The translations under genes were made by a program, and so were the position numbers. Shown piece after piece: positions 52,723 through 60,995 of a DNA stretch of 64,000 bases (position 1 is its first letter; the number at the start of each line of letters is the position of its first letter). A model generated the notes under the pieces. That model ran no database searches and had not been told where the DNA came from. It was given only the letters and a program-made list of their open reading frames with translations. The stretch lies in contig NZ_CP039451.1 in the NCBI RefSeq assembly GCF_004843725.1, positions 4,160,001 through 4,224,000 of the forward strand, read 5' to 3'. Source of the stretch: Psychroserpens sp. NJDZ02. GTDB lineage: Bacteria > Bacteroidota > Bacteroidia > Flavobacteriales > Flavobacteriaceae.

Positions 52723-53771
52723 TGAAAACCATACTTTTAATTGAAGACGACGTTGTTTTAAGAGAAAACACTAAAGAACTTTTAGAGTTATCCGACTATA
52801 CCGTAACAACCGCATCTAACGGAAAGCTAGGGTTACAAACAGCCATAGCAACACGTCCGGATATAATTGTTTGCGACATAATGATGCCCGAATTAGATGG
52901 CTATGGCGTATTGGAAGGTTTGACAAAGCAAGAACACACCATGCACATCCCTTTTATCTTTCTATCTGCAAAAACAGAACGACAAGATGTTAGAAAAGGA
53001 ATGGATTTAGGCGCAGACGATTATATTACAAAACCCTTTAGTGAGGACGAAATAATTAGTGCTATAGAAAGTCGATTAGCTAAAGCTGCTATTTTAAAAG
53101 ACAGACGTAATACACCAAACAAAGAAGAGAATACGACTGATGAACTAAGAAGTTTAAATGATTTGAAAAACTTTTTTGATGATAATGGAGAGGTCTTCCA
53201 TTTTGGTAAAGATGAAACGGTGTATACTGAAGGGAAAAACTCGAACTACATCTATTTAGTAACAAAAGGAATTGTAAAATGCCATAAATTAGACGAAAAA
53301 GGAAAAGAGCTAACCACAGCACTTTACAAAGAAGATGATTTGTTTGGCTACACGTCTTTTACCCAAAATATCCCCTACCAAGAAACAGCAACGACTATAA
53401 GTGAGGCGTCGTTAGTGGGCTTATCCAAAAATGAATTAACTACTATTTTAAACACCAACCATAAATTAACGTTAGAACTAATACAATTACTTACAGACGA
53501 TATTTCTGGAGTAAAAAACCAACTATTAGAAATGGCATATAGCTCGGTTTATAAAAAAACAGCAACTACCATTTTAAAATTTGCTGAGAAATTAAATTGT
53601 CAACCTAACGAGGCTATAAAAATATCTAGAAGCGACTTAGCAAGTGTTGCCGGTATTGCTACCGAAACTTTAATTAGGACTATTTCTAGTTTTAAAAAGC
53701 AAGGTTTGATCGTTATAGAAGGCCGAAATATTAAAATAATTGATATTGAAGGACTTAAAGATGTCTGCTAA
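52722..53771 (+). CDS. Response regulator fused to a Crp/Fnr-family DNA-binding module
   Basis: 349 residues. Receiver domain (1-120) with D52 in IIVCDIMMPELDG and lysine in DDYITKPF; then a cyclic-nucleotide-binding-like barrel (about 155-260, GKDETVYTEGKNSNYIYLVTKG) and a Crp-type winged helix (about 275-345) with recognition helix ATETLIRTISSFKKQG. The Glu and Arg of the Fnr/Crp recognition helix are present, fitting TGAT half-sites. Partner of the preceding kinase; the likely binder of the TGAT-N4-ATCA sites at 41-55 kb. The cNMP pocket lacks the usual sugar-phosphate Arg motif, so cAMP binding is unlikely. Confidence 0.9.
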   Translation: MKTILLIEDDVVLRENTKELLELSDYTVTTASNGKLGLQTAIATRPDIIVCDIMMPELDGYGVLEGLTKQEHTMHIPFIFLSAKTERQDVRKGMDLGADDYITKPFSEDEIISAIESRLAKAAILKDRRNTPNKEENTTDELRSLNDLKNFFDDNGEVFHFGKDETVYTEGKNSNYIYLVTKGIVKCHKLDEKGKELTTALYKEDDLFGYTSFTQNIPYQETATTISEASLVGLSKNELTTILNTNHKLTLELIQLLTDDISGVKNQLLEMAYSSVYKKTATTILKFAEKLNCQPNEAIKISRSDLASVAGIATETLIRTISSFKKQGLIVIEGRNIKIIDIEGLKDVC

Positions 53772-53795
53772 AAGCAACTTAAAATAAAGCTAATA

Positions 53796-53838
53796 TGATT
53801 TTTATCATTTTTTAAACTATCGCTTAAGTATAGATTTG
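53796..53838 (+). promoter_or_regulatory. Crp/Fnr-type site and promoter of the third uspA
   Basis: TGATTTTTATCA at 53796-53807 and a consensus TAGATTTG at 53831-53838, exactly 29.5 bp from the centre. Predicted start near 53843 places the site at -41.5. Confidence 0.75.
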
Positions 53839-53859
53839 TTTTAATAAGACAAATTTTAA

Positions 53860-54708
53860 ATGAAATCTATCCTACTACCTACAGATTTTTCTGAAAACTC
53901 TTGGAATGCTATTGAGTACGCGCTCAATTATTTTTCAAATACAGCGTGTACTTTCTATATACTTCATGTTAACCCATTAACACAAGTAACAATTAGCGAA
54001 ATAGATTATAATTACAGCACTGCGCCAATACTAGCAGAGGATCTTTATACAAAACCCGCTAAAAAGAAATTAAATGAGTTACTAAAAAAAATAGCCACAC
54101 ATTTTTCGAATAATGCCAAGCATGCTTTTTACACTATAAACGACACCGATTTTTTTATAGACGCTGTAAGAAACCAAGTCATAGAAAAAAAGATAGACCT
54201 TATTGTCATGGGTACTAAAGGTGCTTCTGGTTTAAAAAAACTGATTATAGGTAGTAATACCGCAGATATTATAACAAAAGTAAAATGTAATACTTTGGTT
54301 ATACCTGAAAACGCAAAATTTAAAACACTTAAACAGATTGCTTTTCCGACAGACTTATTACAATTTTACGGTGTCACTACTCTAGAGCCTATTCTAGACA
54401 ATCTAGAACAATTTAAGGCATCCTTAAAAATTGTACACATCAATAAAAAGGAGGTCAAACTTAATAAAGACCAAGAGAAAAACAAAGACTTTCTAGAAGA
54501 CTACTTCAGCAATTACAGTCATAGTTTTAGTTTTCTAACTAACACTAAGATAGAAGCAGGAATAGAAGACTTTGTCGCCTCTAAAAATATAGATATGATA
54601 GTTATGATTGCTAAAAATTTAAATTACTTTCAGCAAATATTATTTCACAATAAAGTAGAAGAAATAAGCTATCAAACAGAAGTTCCGTTTTTGGTATTAC
54701 ATGAGTAA
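53860..54708 (+). CDS. Universal stress protein, tandem UspA domains (third paralogue)
   Basis: 282 residues: start KSILLPTDFSENSWNAIEYA, ATP-loop VMGTKGASGLKKLIIGSNTAD in domain 1, domain 2 without this loop. Same plan as the two genes at 41-43 kb. Single gene behind a strong regulon promoter and next to the REC-Crp regulator gene. Confidence 0.9.
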   Translation: MKSILLPTDFSENSWNAIEYALNYFSNTACTFYILHVNPLTQVTISEIDYNYSTAPILAEDLYTKPAKKKLNELLKKIATHFSNNAKHAFYTINDTDFFIDAVRNQVIEKKIDLIVMGTKGASGLKKLIIGSNTADIITKVKCNTLVIPENAKFKTLKQIAFPTDLLQFYGVTTLEPILDNLEQFKASLKIVHINKKEVKLNKDQEKNKDFLEDYFSNYSHSFSFLTNTKIEAGIEDFVASKNIDMIVMIAKNLNYFQQILFHNKVEEISYQTEVPFLVLHE

Positions 54709-54723
54709 CAAAAATTGATTAAC

Positions 54724-54766
54724 TGATATTTATCATATTATTAACCGATAATAATATTTAATTTAG
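54724..54766 (+). promoter_or_regulatory. Crp/Fnr-type site without a protein gene downstream
   Basis: TGATATTTATCA at 54724-54735 and TAATTTAG (-7-like) at 54759-54766, again 29.5 bp from the centre. No ORF begins before the terminator at 54975, which points to a non-coding transcript. Confidence 0.6.
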
Positions 54767-54770
54767 ATTT

Positions 54771-54975
54771 ATATTAAAAGCTCTTATTTAATTAGTTAAA
54801 ATAAAGCTCATCTACAAAATTTAAAATTCTGTAGATAAAAGTGACTTAAATTTACAGTAAGGCAGCTATTTTAAAACACAGTTTAATTATAGGTCTAAGT
54901 AATTATCTTTTCTGTCAAACAGTACTTTTAAACACAAAAGATAAACAGGAAGTCTATACTTCCTGTTTATTTTTC
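54771..54975 (+). ncRNA. Candidate Crp/Fnr-regulated non-coding RNA
   Basis: About 200 nt from the predicted start to an intrinsic terminator (AAACAGGAAGT / ACTTCCTGTTT plus T-run). No ATG occurs on this strand in the interval. A hairpin ATCTACA...TGTAGAT with AAATTT/AAATT extension lies at about 54809-54836. Alternative: it is only the 3' end of the uspA transcript with an unused site. Confidence 0.5.
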
Positions 54976-55029
54976 AAAATTGGCTATTAATCAAATTTAA
55001 ATATATATTTACTACAAGTAAATACGTTA

Positions 55030-55062
55030 AAAACGGAAAGCATATTACTTTCCGTTTTTTTT
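55030..55062 (+). terminator. Second rho-independent terminator
   Basis: AAAACGGAAAG / CTTTCCGTTTT hairpin with T-run, 55 bp after the previous terminator; no separate gene is visible between the two. Confidence 0.75.
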
Positions 55063-55140
55063 GTATTTAGCAATATAACAAACAAACCTGTTTTGATTAT
55101 TCAGTAAAAGGTACAACTCTTTTTATGACAAGCAATTCCG

Positions 55141-55148
55141 TATCTTTG
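55141..55148 (+). promoter_or_regulatory. -7 element of selO (TATCTTTG)
   Basis: Full match to TAnnTTTG, 18 bp before the ATG at 55166. Confidence 0.7.
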
Positions 55149-55165
55149 TCATATAAAGGCTTTAC

Positions 55166-56728
55166 ATGAAACTGAACATAAAAAATACATTTACCACACA
55201 ACTTCCAGCAGATCCAATGACAGACAACAGTAGACGTCAAGTTACTAAAGCCTGTTATAGTTTTGTCACTCCTAAACACACTGCAAAACCAGAATTAGTC
55301 CATGTCTCTCCAGAAATGTTGGACACCCTAGGTTTATCCGAAACCGATGCTAAAACCAAACAGTTTTTAAACGTATTTACAGGTAATACTGTATTAGAAG
55401 GTACAACACCATATGCGATGTGTTATGGTGGACACCAATTCGGGCATTGGGCAGGACAATTAGGTGATGGTCGTGCTATTAATTTATTTGAAGTCGAACA
55501 CAATAACAAAAATTGGAAACTACAATTAAAAGGCGCTGGAGAAACCCCCTATTCTAGAACAGCAGATGGCTTAGCAGTTTTACGAAGCTCGGTTAGAGAG
55601 TATTTGTGTAGCGAAGCCATGTACCATTTAGGTGTGCCAACCACACGCGCTTTAAGCTTAGCATTATCTGGAGACCAAGTATTACGCGACGTCATGTACA
55701 ACGGAAACCCTGATTACGAAAAAGGTGCCATTGTATCGCGAATTTCACCAAGTTTTTTACGTTTTGGAAGTTTCGAGATTTTAGCATCAAGACAGGATAC
55801 AGAAACCTTAAAAACCCTTGTCGACTATACTATAAATACGCATTTTACGCATTTAGGCGTACCAAGCAAACCAGCTTACGTTCAGTTTTTTAACGAGGTA
55901 GCGATGCGCAGTTTAGACATGGTTATCCATTGGCAACGTGTTGGTTTTGTACATGGTGTCATGAATACCGATAACTTATCAATCTTAGGTTTAACTATAG
56001 ATTATGGGCCTTATGGCTGGTTAGAAGGTTATGAGCCTGGATGGACACCAAATACGACAGACAATCAGAACAAACGCTACCAATATGGTTCACAACCGGA
56101 TATTGTCCTTTGGAATTTATACCAATTAGCAAACGCTTTATATCCATTAATTGAAGAAGCAGAAGGTTTGGAAGCTGTATTGGCTAATTATGCCGAACAA
56201 AAAGACATCAAATACCTGCAAATGATGCGCAGTAAAATTGGATTGTCATCCGAAGAACAACTAGATGCCAACCTTATTCAGGAATTAGAAGACTGTCTAC
56301 AACTAACAGAAACAGATATGACTATCTTTTTCCGTAACCTATCAGATTTTGATAGTTCAAATCCTACTAATGGATTACAAATTAGTCGTGAATCGTTTTA
56401 CGATATAAAATCAGTAACTGAAGCCGTAAAAGACAGATGGAACTTATGGTTTGATAGTTATGCAGACCGTTTGGAACGCGACCCAATTTCAGCGAAAGCG
56501 AAAAAAGAAAACATGAACAGCGTAAACCCAAAATACGTATTACGTAATTACATGGCGCAATTAGCAATAGATGACGCTAACAAAGGCGACTACAAACTTA
56601 TCGATGACCTATTCAACTTACTAAAAAACCCCTACGCAGAACAACCAAAACACGAAAAATGGTTTGCAAAACGACCAGAATGGGCAAGACACAAAGTAGG
56701 CTGTTCTATGTTGTCGTGTAGCTCTTAG
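55166..56728 (+). CDS. selO: Protein adenylyltransferase SelO (YdiU family)
   Basis: 520 residues, full length. Pseudokinase-fold AMPylase that modifies redox proteins in E. coli. Signature segments: YGGHQFGHWAGQLGDGRA (nucleotide loop), LQLKGAGETPYSRTADG, VHGVMNTDNLSILGLTIDYGPYGW (catalytic and metal Asn/Asp). It ends in CSMLSCSS, a cysteine-containing tail matching the position of selenocysteine in eukaryotic SelO. Own promoter. No partner genes nearby. Confidence 0.95.
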   Translation: MKLNIKNTFTTQLPADPMTDNSRRQVTKACYSFVTPKHTAKPELVHVSPEMLDTLGLSETDAKTKQFLNVFTGNTVLEGTTPYAMCYGGHQFGHWAGQLGDGRAINLFEVEHNNKNWKLQLKGAGETPYSRTADGLAVLRSSVREYLCSEAMYHLGVPTTRALSLALSGDQVLRDVMYNGNPDYEKGAIVSRISPSFLRFGSFEILASRQDTETLKTLVDYTINTHFTHLGVPSKPAYVQFFNEVAMRSLDMVIHWQRVGFVHGVMNTDNLSILGLTIDYGPYGWLEGYEPGWTPNTTDNQNKRYQYGSQPDIVLWNLYQLANALYPLIEEAEGLEAVLANYAEQKDIKYLQMMRSKIGLSSEEQLDANLIQELEDCLQLTETDMTIFFRNLSDFDSSNPTNGLQISRESFYDIKSVTEAVKDRWNLWFDSYADRLERDPISAKAKKENMNSVNPKYVLRNYMAQLAIDDANKGDYKLIDDLFNLLKNPYAEQPKHEKWFAKRPEWARHKVGCSMLSCSS

Positions 56729-56748
56729 TTGTGAAGCATTTATGATGT

Positions 56749-57120
56749 ATAACTCCTCTTTCTTCCTGCTTTTTTTCCAAAGCAGAAATTCATTCTCCTC
56801 TTAAAAATAAGAGGATAGCTAAAAAGAATAGAGTAACGACATCACAAAAGCAATAACAATAACAATAACAATAACAAAAGCTAAAACCATAACAAAAAAC
56901 ACCATAGCAAACAGCTCCTCTCTTTAGCTAAAGAGAGGTGGCTTTTACTTCAGTAAAAACCGGAGAGTTTGACCTAAAACGCGCAGCAGTTTTTTAAATA
57001 CGACAGAAAAAACAAAACCGAATAACATTCTAACAATCTAACTCCTCTTTCTTCCCGCTTTTTTTTCAAAGCAGAATTTCATTCTCCTCTTAAAAATAAG
57101 AGGAGAGCTAAACAAAATAG
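56749..57120. repeat. Repeat-rich region before the msrA-like gene
   Basis: Two related blocks (about 56750-56830 and 57039-57120), both AACTCCTCTTTCTTCC...AAAGCAG...CTCCTCTTA, flank a palindrome CCTCTCTTTAGCTAAAGAGA followed by GG (56918-56939), a TTTTACT/AGTAAAA hairpin, and a (AACAAT)4 microsatellite near 56852-56876. No gene in the region. Confidence 0.75.
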
Positions 57121-57614
57121 CATTTGGAAGTGGTTGCCATTGGTGTACAGAAGCGGTATTTCAAGCCTTAAAAGGTGTAGATAAAGTAGAACAAGGTTTT
57201 ATAGCTTCCACTGAAAGTAACACAACTTTCTCAGAAGCAGTGATCGTTCATTTCCATCCAGAAATAATTACTCTTGATATCTTAATTCAAATACATTTAT
57301 ACACGCATAAAAGTACCTCTAACCATTCCATGCGGACAAAATACAGATCGGCTATCTATTATTTTTCAGAAGCACAAAAAGAAGGTTCTGCTTTACTACT
57401 AGTTAATTTACAATCAGAATTTGAAGCACCTATAATCACAAAAAACCTTCCTTTTAAAGACTTTAAACCGTCAGAAATTCAATTTACAAACTACTATAAA
57501 AACAATCCAAATAAACCATTTTGTCAAACCTATATTAATCCAAAACTAAAGCTATTACAAACAAAGTTTAGCAAACATTTAACGGATAACATACAACGTA
57601 AATCTATTAAATAG
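57081..57614 (+). pseudogene. MsrA-like methionine sulfoxide reductase lacking a normal start
   Basis: The frame contains the MsrA active site IAFGSGCHWCTEAVFQALKG (from 57117) and the later YRSAIYYF motif. An alternative reading from the GTG at 57240 would miss the catalytic cysteine. Upstream of the active site there is no ATG, GTG or TTG in frame; the sequence runs directly into the flanking repeat, so the original 5' end seems lost or replaced (an ATT at 57081 is the only conceivable start). C-terminal 50 residues lack the usual regulatory cysteines. Probably non-functional or weakly expressed. Confidence 0.7.
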
Positions 57615-57625
57615 CAGCTATTTAG

Positions 57626-57633
57626 TATCTTTG
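57626..57633 (+). promoter_or_regulatory. -7 element (TATCTTTG)
   Basis: Consensus TAnnTTTG 17 bp before the DUF2452 start. Confidence 0.7.
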
Positions 57634-57649
57634 TTAAAAAAGAAAAAGG

Positions 57650-58090
57650 ATGTCAGACACTAAAAAACCTGATAATATTGTCTTTAACCAAGAGACACAA
57701 AAATACGATGCATCATTAAAACCATATGCAACAAATGTTGGTGCTCCAGCCATAAAAGTAACGGAAAACGTCACTTGGAAAAACAAAAACGTACACAAAG
57801 CCAATCAGCAAATTAAAGCCAAGTATTTAGAGTTAAAAGCCGAATATGAGAAAATGATGGCCGAACTAGAATATAATAACCTAGTCTATAATGCCAAATT
57901 TAGTTTTCAACCCATAATTGGCGATACTTATCATTTATACAGAGATAAAAAAGGACAACCTTTTTTATCCATTATTGCGCCAGATCAATGCAATTTTGAC
58001 TTTATAGGCAGTTTTTACTTAAATTCTGAACACATTTGGAAAAGAATAGACGAAGAAGTCATGGGACAGGATGTAATTAATAATGAGTAA
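57650..58090 (+). CDS. DUF2452-family protein
   Basis: 146 residues with the family pattern KPDNIVFNQETQKYDASLKPYATNVGAP and FSFQPIIGDTYHLYRDKKG...FLSIIAP. Soluble; function unknown. Overlaps the next gene by 8 bp, so translation of the two is probably coupled. Confidence 0.85.
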   Translation: MSDTKKPDNIVFNQETQKYDASLKPYATNVGAPAIKVTENVTWKNKNVHKANQQIKAKYLELKAEYEKMMAELEYNNLVYNAKFSFQPIIGDTYHLYRDKKGQPFLSIIAPDQCNFDFIGSFYLNSEHIWKRIDEEVMGQDVINNE

Positions 58091-58499
58091 TCTTCAGGTT
58101 TTAAGTTTACTTTTCGATTTTGGATTAGTGGTATTAATTTGGATAGTGCAACTTATTATTTACCCAAGTTTTAAATATCATAATCAAGAGTCACTAGTAA
58201 AATGGCATGCCAAATACACGGTAAGAATAGCGGGTGTAGTCATCCCCTTAATGTTTGGGCAGCTTATACTATATTTATATCTAATATTTACACAACCCGA
58301 TGTCTCTATTTATATTAGAAGTGGTTTAACTATTAGTGCCTGGCTAACTACTTTTGCCATATTTGTTCCATTACACAACACCATTAACAACGGGAAAAAC
58401 ACAGAAAAAACACTCAGTCAATTAGTATCAAAAAACTGGATTAGAACAGTAATTTGGACCTTATTATTTATCATAAACCTAGCAACATTAGTACACTAA
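58083..58499 (+). CDS. Four-helix membrane protein of unknown function (138 residues)
   Basis: Four predicted membrane helices (around LLFDFGLVVLIWIVQLIIYP, IAGVVIPLMFGQLILYLYLI, SAWLTTFAIFVPLH and TVIWTLLFIINLATLV). Small Bacteroidetes membrane protein group often found with DUF2452; no catalytic residues noticed. A strong terminator follows. Confidence 0.8.
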   Translation: MSNLQVLSLLFDFGLVVLIWIVQLIIYPSFKYHNQESLVKWHAKYTVRIAGVVIPLMFGQLILYLYLIFTQPDVSIYIRSGLTISAWLTTFAIFVPLHNTINNGKNTEKTLSQLVSKNWIRTVIWTLLFIINLATLVH

Positions 58500-58507
58500 A
58501 AAGCATA

Positions 58508-58542
58508 AAAAATCCCAAGCAAATGCTCGGGATTTTTTTATA
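58508..58542. terminator. Rho-independent terminator
   Basis: AAAAATCCC-A-AGC / GCT-C-GGGATTTTT hairpin with T-run after the DUF2452 operon; also faces the transaldolase gene. Confidence 0.88.
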
Positions 58543-58595
58543 ATATTTATTAATCAAATAGTGACTACTAAAAACAAATCACTGATAATTAATTA

Positions 58596-59249
58596 CTAGT
58601 TTCCTTTTTTGTAGTCTTCTAAAAACTTAGCTAAACCACTATCCGTTAAAGGATGTCTTAATAACCCTTCAATAGAGCTTAAAGGACCAGTCATAACATC
58701 AGCACCTAATTTAGCACAGTCAATAACGTGCATTGTGTGACGTACAGATGCAGCTAAAATTTCAGTTTCAAAAGCATAGTTATCATAGATATGTCTAATC
58801 TCTGCAATCAAGTTTAAACCATCCGTAGAGATATCATCCAAACGTCCAATAAAAGGAGACACGTAAGTTGCACCAGCCTTAGCAGCTAATAATGCTTGAC
58901 CAGGAGAAAATACTAACGTTACATTAGTTTTAATGCCTTTATCGCTAAAATATTTACAAGCCTTAATACCATCTTTAATCATTGGTAATTTAACCACGAT
59001 TTGGTCATGTAAATCAGCAAGAGCCTCACCTTCTTTAACCATACCTTCATAATCAGTAGCAATAACTTCCGCACTAACATCACCATCCACAATGTTACAA
59101 ATAGCAACATAATGTTTCATAATATTATCATGACCAGTAATTCCTTCCTTAGCCATTAAAGACGGGTTAGTTGTAACACCATCTAAAATACCCATATCCT
59201 GAGCGTCTCTAATTTGGTCTAAATTGGCAGTATCAATAAAAAATTTCAT
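58596..59249 (-). CDS. Transaldolase-like protein (Fsa/MipB family)
   Basis: 217 residues, the short class-I aldolase type: [31 protein letters not shown], catalytic lysine in [14 protein letters not shown] context (the family Lys lies in [11 protein letters not shown]), and FIGRLDDIS. Either transaldolase of the pentose phosphate pathway or fructose-6-phosphate aldolase. Its leader contains a dispersed structured element between promoter and ATG. Confidence 0.92.
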   Translation of the reverse strand: MKFFIDTANLDQIRDAQDMGILDGVTTNPSLMAKEGITGHDNIMKHYVAICNIVDGDVSAEVIATDYEGMVKEGEALADLHDQIVVKLPMIKDGIKACKYFSDKGIKTNVTLVFSPGQALLAAKAGATYVSPFIGRLDDISTDGLNLIAEIRHIYDNYAFETEILAASVRHTMHVIDCAKLGADVMTGPLSSIEGLLRHPLTDSGLAKFLEDYKKGN

Positions 59250-59285
59250 TCTAAAATATATTTAAGTTGTGTATATTACTATTTT

Positions 59286-59386
59286 GGGCGTTACCACAAG
59301 GGTCAGGCTGTCCGTTATATCTTTTTTTGCCATTTGTGGCAGCAAAAAAAGGATGCCACTTTCATCCTTAACGCCATGCAAAGTTA
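59286..59386 (-). repeat. Dispersed structured element, copy 2, in the transaldolase leader
   Basis: On the minus strand the element runs from GGCGTTAAGGATG (59375) to GGTAACGCCC (59286). A -7 element TAACTTTG (59386-59379) puts the transcription start at the first base of the element. Its first hairpin (AAGGATG/CATCCTT followed by TTTTTTT) looks like an intrinsic terminator right after the start. The inner hairpin TGCCA-CAAA-TGGCA differs from copy 1. Confidence 0.7.
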
Positions 59387-59435
59387 CAATTTAACTTTCG
59401 CAAGTAAAATAATGATTTCAAATGATATTAACATT

Positions 59436-59864
59436 TTAGTCAAAAAACTTGAAGGTTTTCTCGCAATCTAAGTCTTGTTGGTAATAATTCATTTTAAAAT
59501 TATCATGATCCCAGTGTATGTTCCAATCAAAAATGGTACTTTCAAAATAAATTAGAACTACCGATAATACACATAAAACAACTATCACAACTTTAATAAT
59601 GACTTTAAAAAACTTATGCCTTACAGTATCTAAAAGATTAATTAGACCAAAAATAAGTAGACTCCAAAACACAACATTTCCTATAAAACCTTTAATAAAT
59701 AAATCACCAGACATAGAAAATACCCAACTGTCAGTACTTTGGACAAAAGGAAACCCATAAAACATAGGCCAACGCTCATCAGTTTCACAAACATATTTAA
59801 AGCTAACACAATTAGTCAATGTAAATCCAACAGCGATACACAAAGACGCGAGGATTTTTTTCAT
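59436..59864 (-). CDS. Hypothetical membrane protein (142 residues)
   Basis: N-terminal hydrophobic signal with a lipobox-like LTNC at residue 19, then an exposed segment (DERWPMFYGFPFVQSTDSWVFSMSG) and two further membrane helices. No recognised family. It lies 2 bp after the SDR gene on the same strand, so it may be co-transcribed. Confidence 0.65.
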   Translation of the reverse strand: MKKILASLCIAVGFTLTNCVSFKYVCETDERWPMFYGFPFVQSTDSWVFSMSGDLFIKGFIGNVVFWSLLIFGLINLLDTVRHKFFKVIIKVVIVVLCVLSVVLIYFESTIFDWNIHWDHDNFKMNYYQQDLDCEKTFKFFD

Positions 59865-59866
59865 GA

Positions 59867-60667
59867 TTATAATTTATAATGATTCAACAACAGCTTCTCA
59901 TACATTTTATCAGGTAATAAAAACTTTAAAACAATAGAAAATTTTTGCATCGGTGCACCAACCTTATAATGTATTCTTGGGTTTTTGGTATTTATAACCT
60001 CATGTACTTTTTTAGCGACAGCAATTGGAGAACTGCTATTATCTACATGCTCATCAATATCTTTAAGTACGTTTGGGTATTTAGTGTATGGAGATTTTTT
60101 TAAAACAGGCGCATGATAACGTCCTGCAGCAATATTAGTCGCAAAATCACCTGGTGCAATATTGGTGAATTTAACCCCAAAATCCTTAGTTTCCATACGT
60201 AACGCCTCCGTTACAAGCTCTAGTGCGCCTTTACTAGCACTATAAATACCACGATATGGTAAGCCCATATATCCAGCAATGGATGTAATATTTATAACCA
60301 AACCAGATTGTTGCACTCGCATTTGAGGTAACACTGCCTTGATAACATTTATAGGCCCAAAAAAATTAGTGTTAAAATTATGTTGGATTTGTTCTTGCGG
60401 AATTTCTTCTATCGCCCCATTAATCCCAACACCAGCATTATTAACTAACACATCCAACTTCCCTTCTGCTGCAATCACCGTTTTTATTGCAGCTGCAATA
60501 GTAACCGTATCATTAACATCTAAAGCGACAAGCTTAAATTTACTGTTGGTATAATTAGATGGGTTACGACTGGTACCATAAACAATACACCCTTTTTCGG
60601 TTAAAAACTCACCTATAGATTTTCCTATTCCAGAAGACCCTCCTGTAATTAATACGACTTTAGACAT
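59867..60667 (-). CDS. Short-chain dehydrogenase/reductase
   Basis: 266 residues: cofactor motif TGGSSGIGKSIG, NNAGVGI, catalytic Ser in NITSIAG and YSASK, and a C-terminal membrane-associating region (MQKFSIVLKFLLPDKMYEKLL), as in the classical SDRs acting on lipophilic carbonyls. Substrate unknown. Confidence 0.9.
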   Translation of the reverse strand: MSKVVLITGGSSGIGKSIGEFLTEKGCIVYGTSRNPSNYTNSKFKLVALDVNDTVTIAAAIKTVIAAEGKLDVLVNNAGVGINGAIEEIPQEQIQHNFNTNFFGPINVIKAVLPQMRVQQSGLVINITSIAGYMGLPYRGIYSASKGALELVTEALRMETKDFGVKFTNIAPGDFATNIAAGRYHAPVLKKSPYTKYPNVLKDIDEHVDNSSSPIAVAKKVHEVINTKNPRIHYKVGAPMQKFSIVLKFLLPDKMYEKLLLNHYKL

Positions 60668-60812
60668 GTAAATAATTTTAAAAGTTAAAAGTAAAAAAGT
60701 TGAAAGTACAAAACGACTGTAACCAAAAAAGATTTGCTAGAATTAACTAGCAAATCTTTATTTTATGTTTTTAAATCTCTTTTTAAAAAAGGATTTAGAG
60801 TAATCAAAAAAA

Positions 60813-60906
60813 GGCAAGCTACCTACATCACACTGCTACGACCATTTACCTTTGCTTCGTTCCCGACCTGGAGGATTCAACAGGAGCTAGTTGTGTAGGA
60901 CTTGCC
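60813..60906 (-). ncRNA. ffs: Signal recognition particle RNA (small type)
   Basis: About 94-nt hairpin RNA: 5' GGCAAGTCCTAC pairs with 3' GTAGGTAGCTTGCC, and the conserved apex reads CCAGGTCGGGAACGAAGC (family pattern AGGTCnGGAAnGAAGC) with AAAGGTA on the opposite side. A T-run (60812-60806) terminates it. Required for Ffh-dependent membrane targeting. Confidence 0.93.
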
Positions 60907-60911
60907 AGGTG

Positions 60912-60941
60912 CAAAGATACAAACATTTTATTTTCTCGCAA
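60912..60941 (-). promoter_or_regulatory. Promoter of the SRP RNA (TTG-N19-TATCTTTG)
   Basis: Minus-strand TATCTTTG at 60919-60912 with TTG at 60941-60939, spacing 19 bp; full consensus match directly before the RNA. Confidence 0.82.
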
Positions 60942-60995
60942 TCATTTTTTATAATGAATTTTAATAAATAACTTGCTAACAAATAAGTTTACAAA

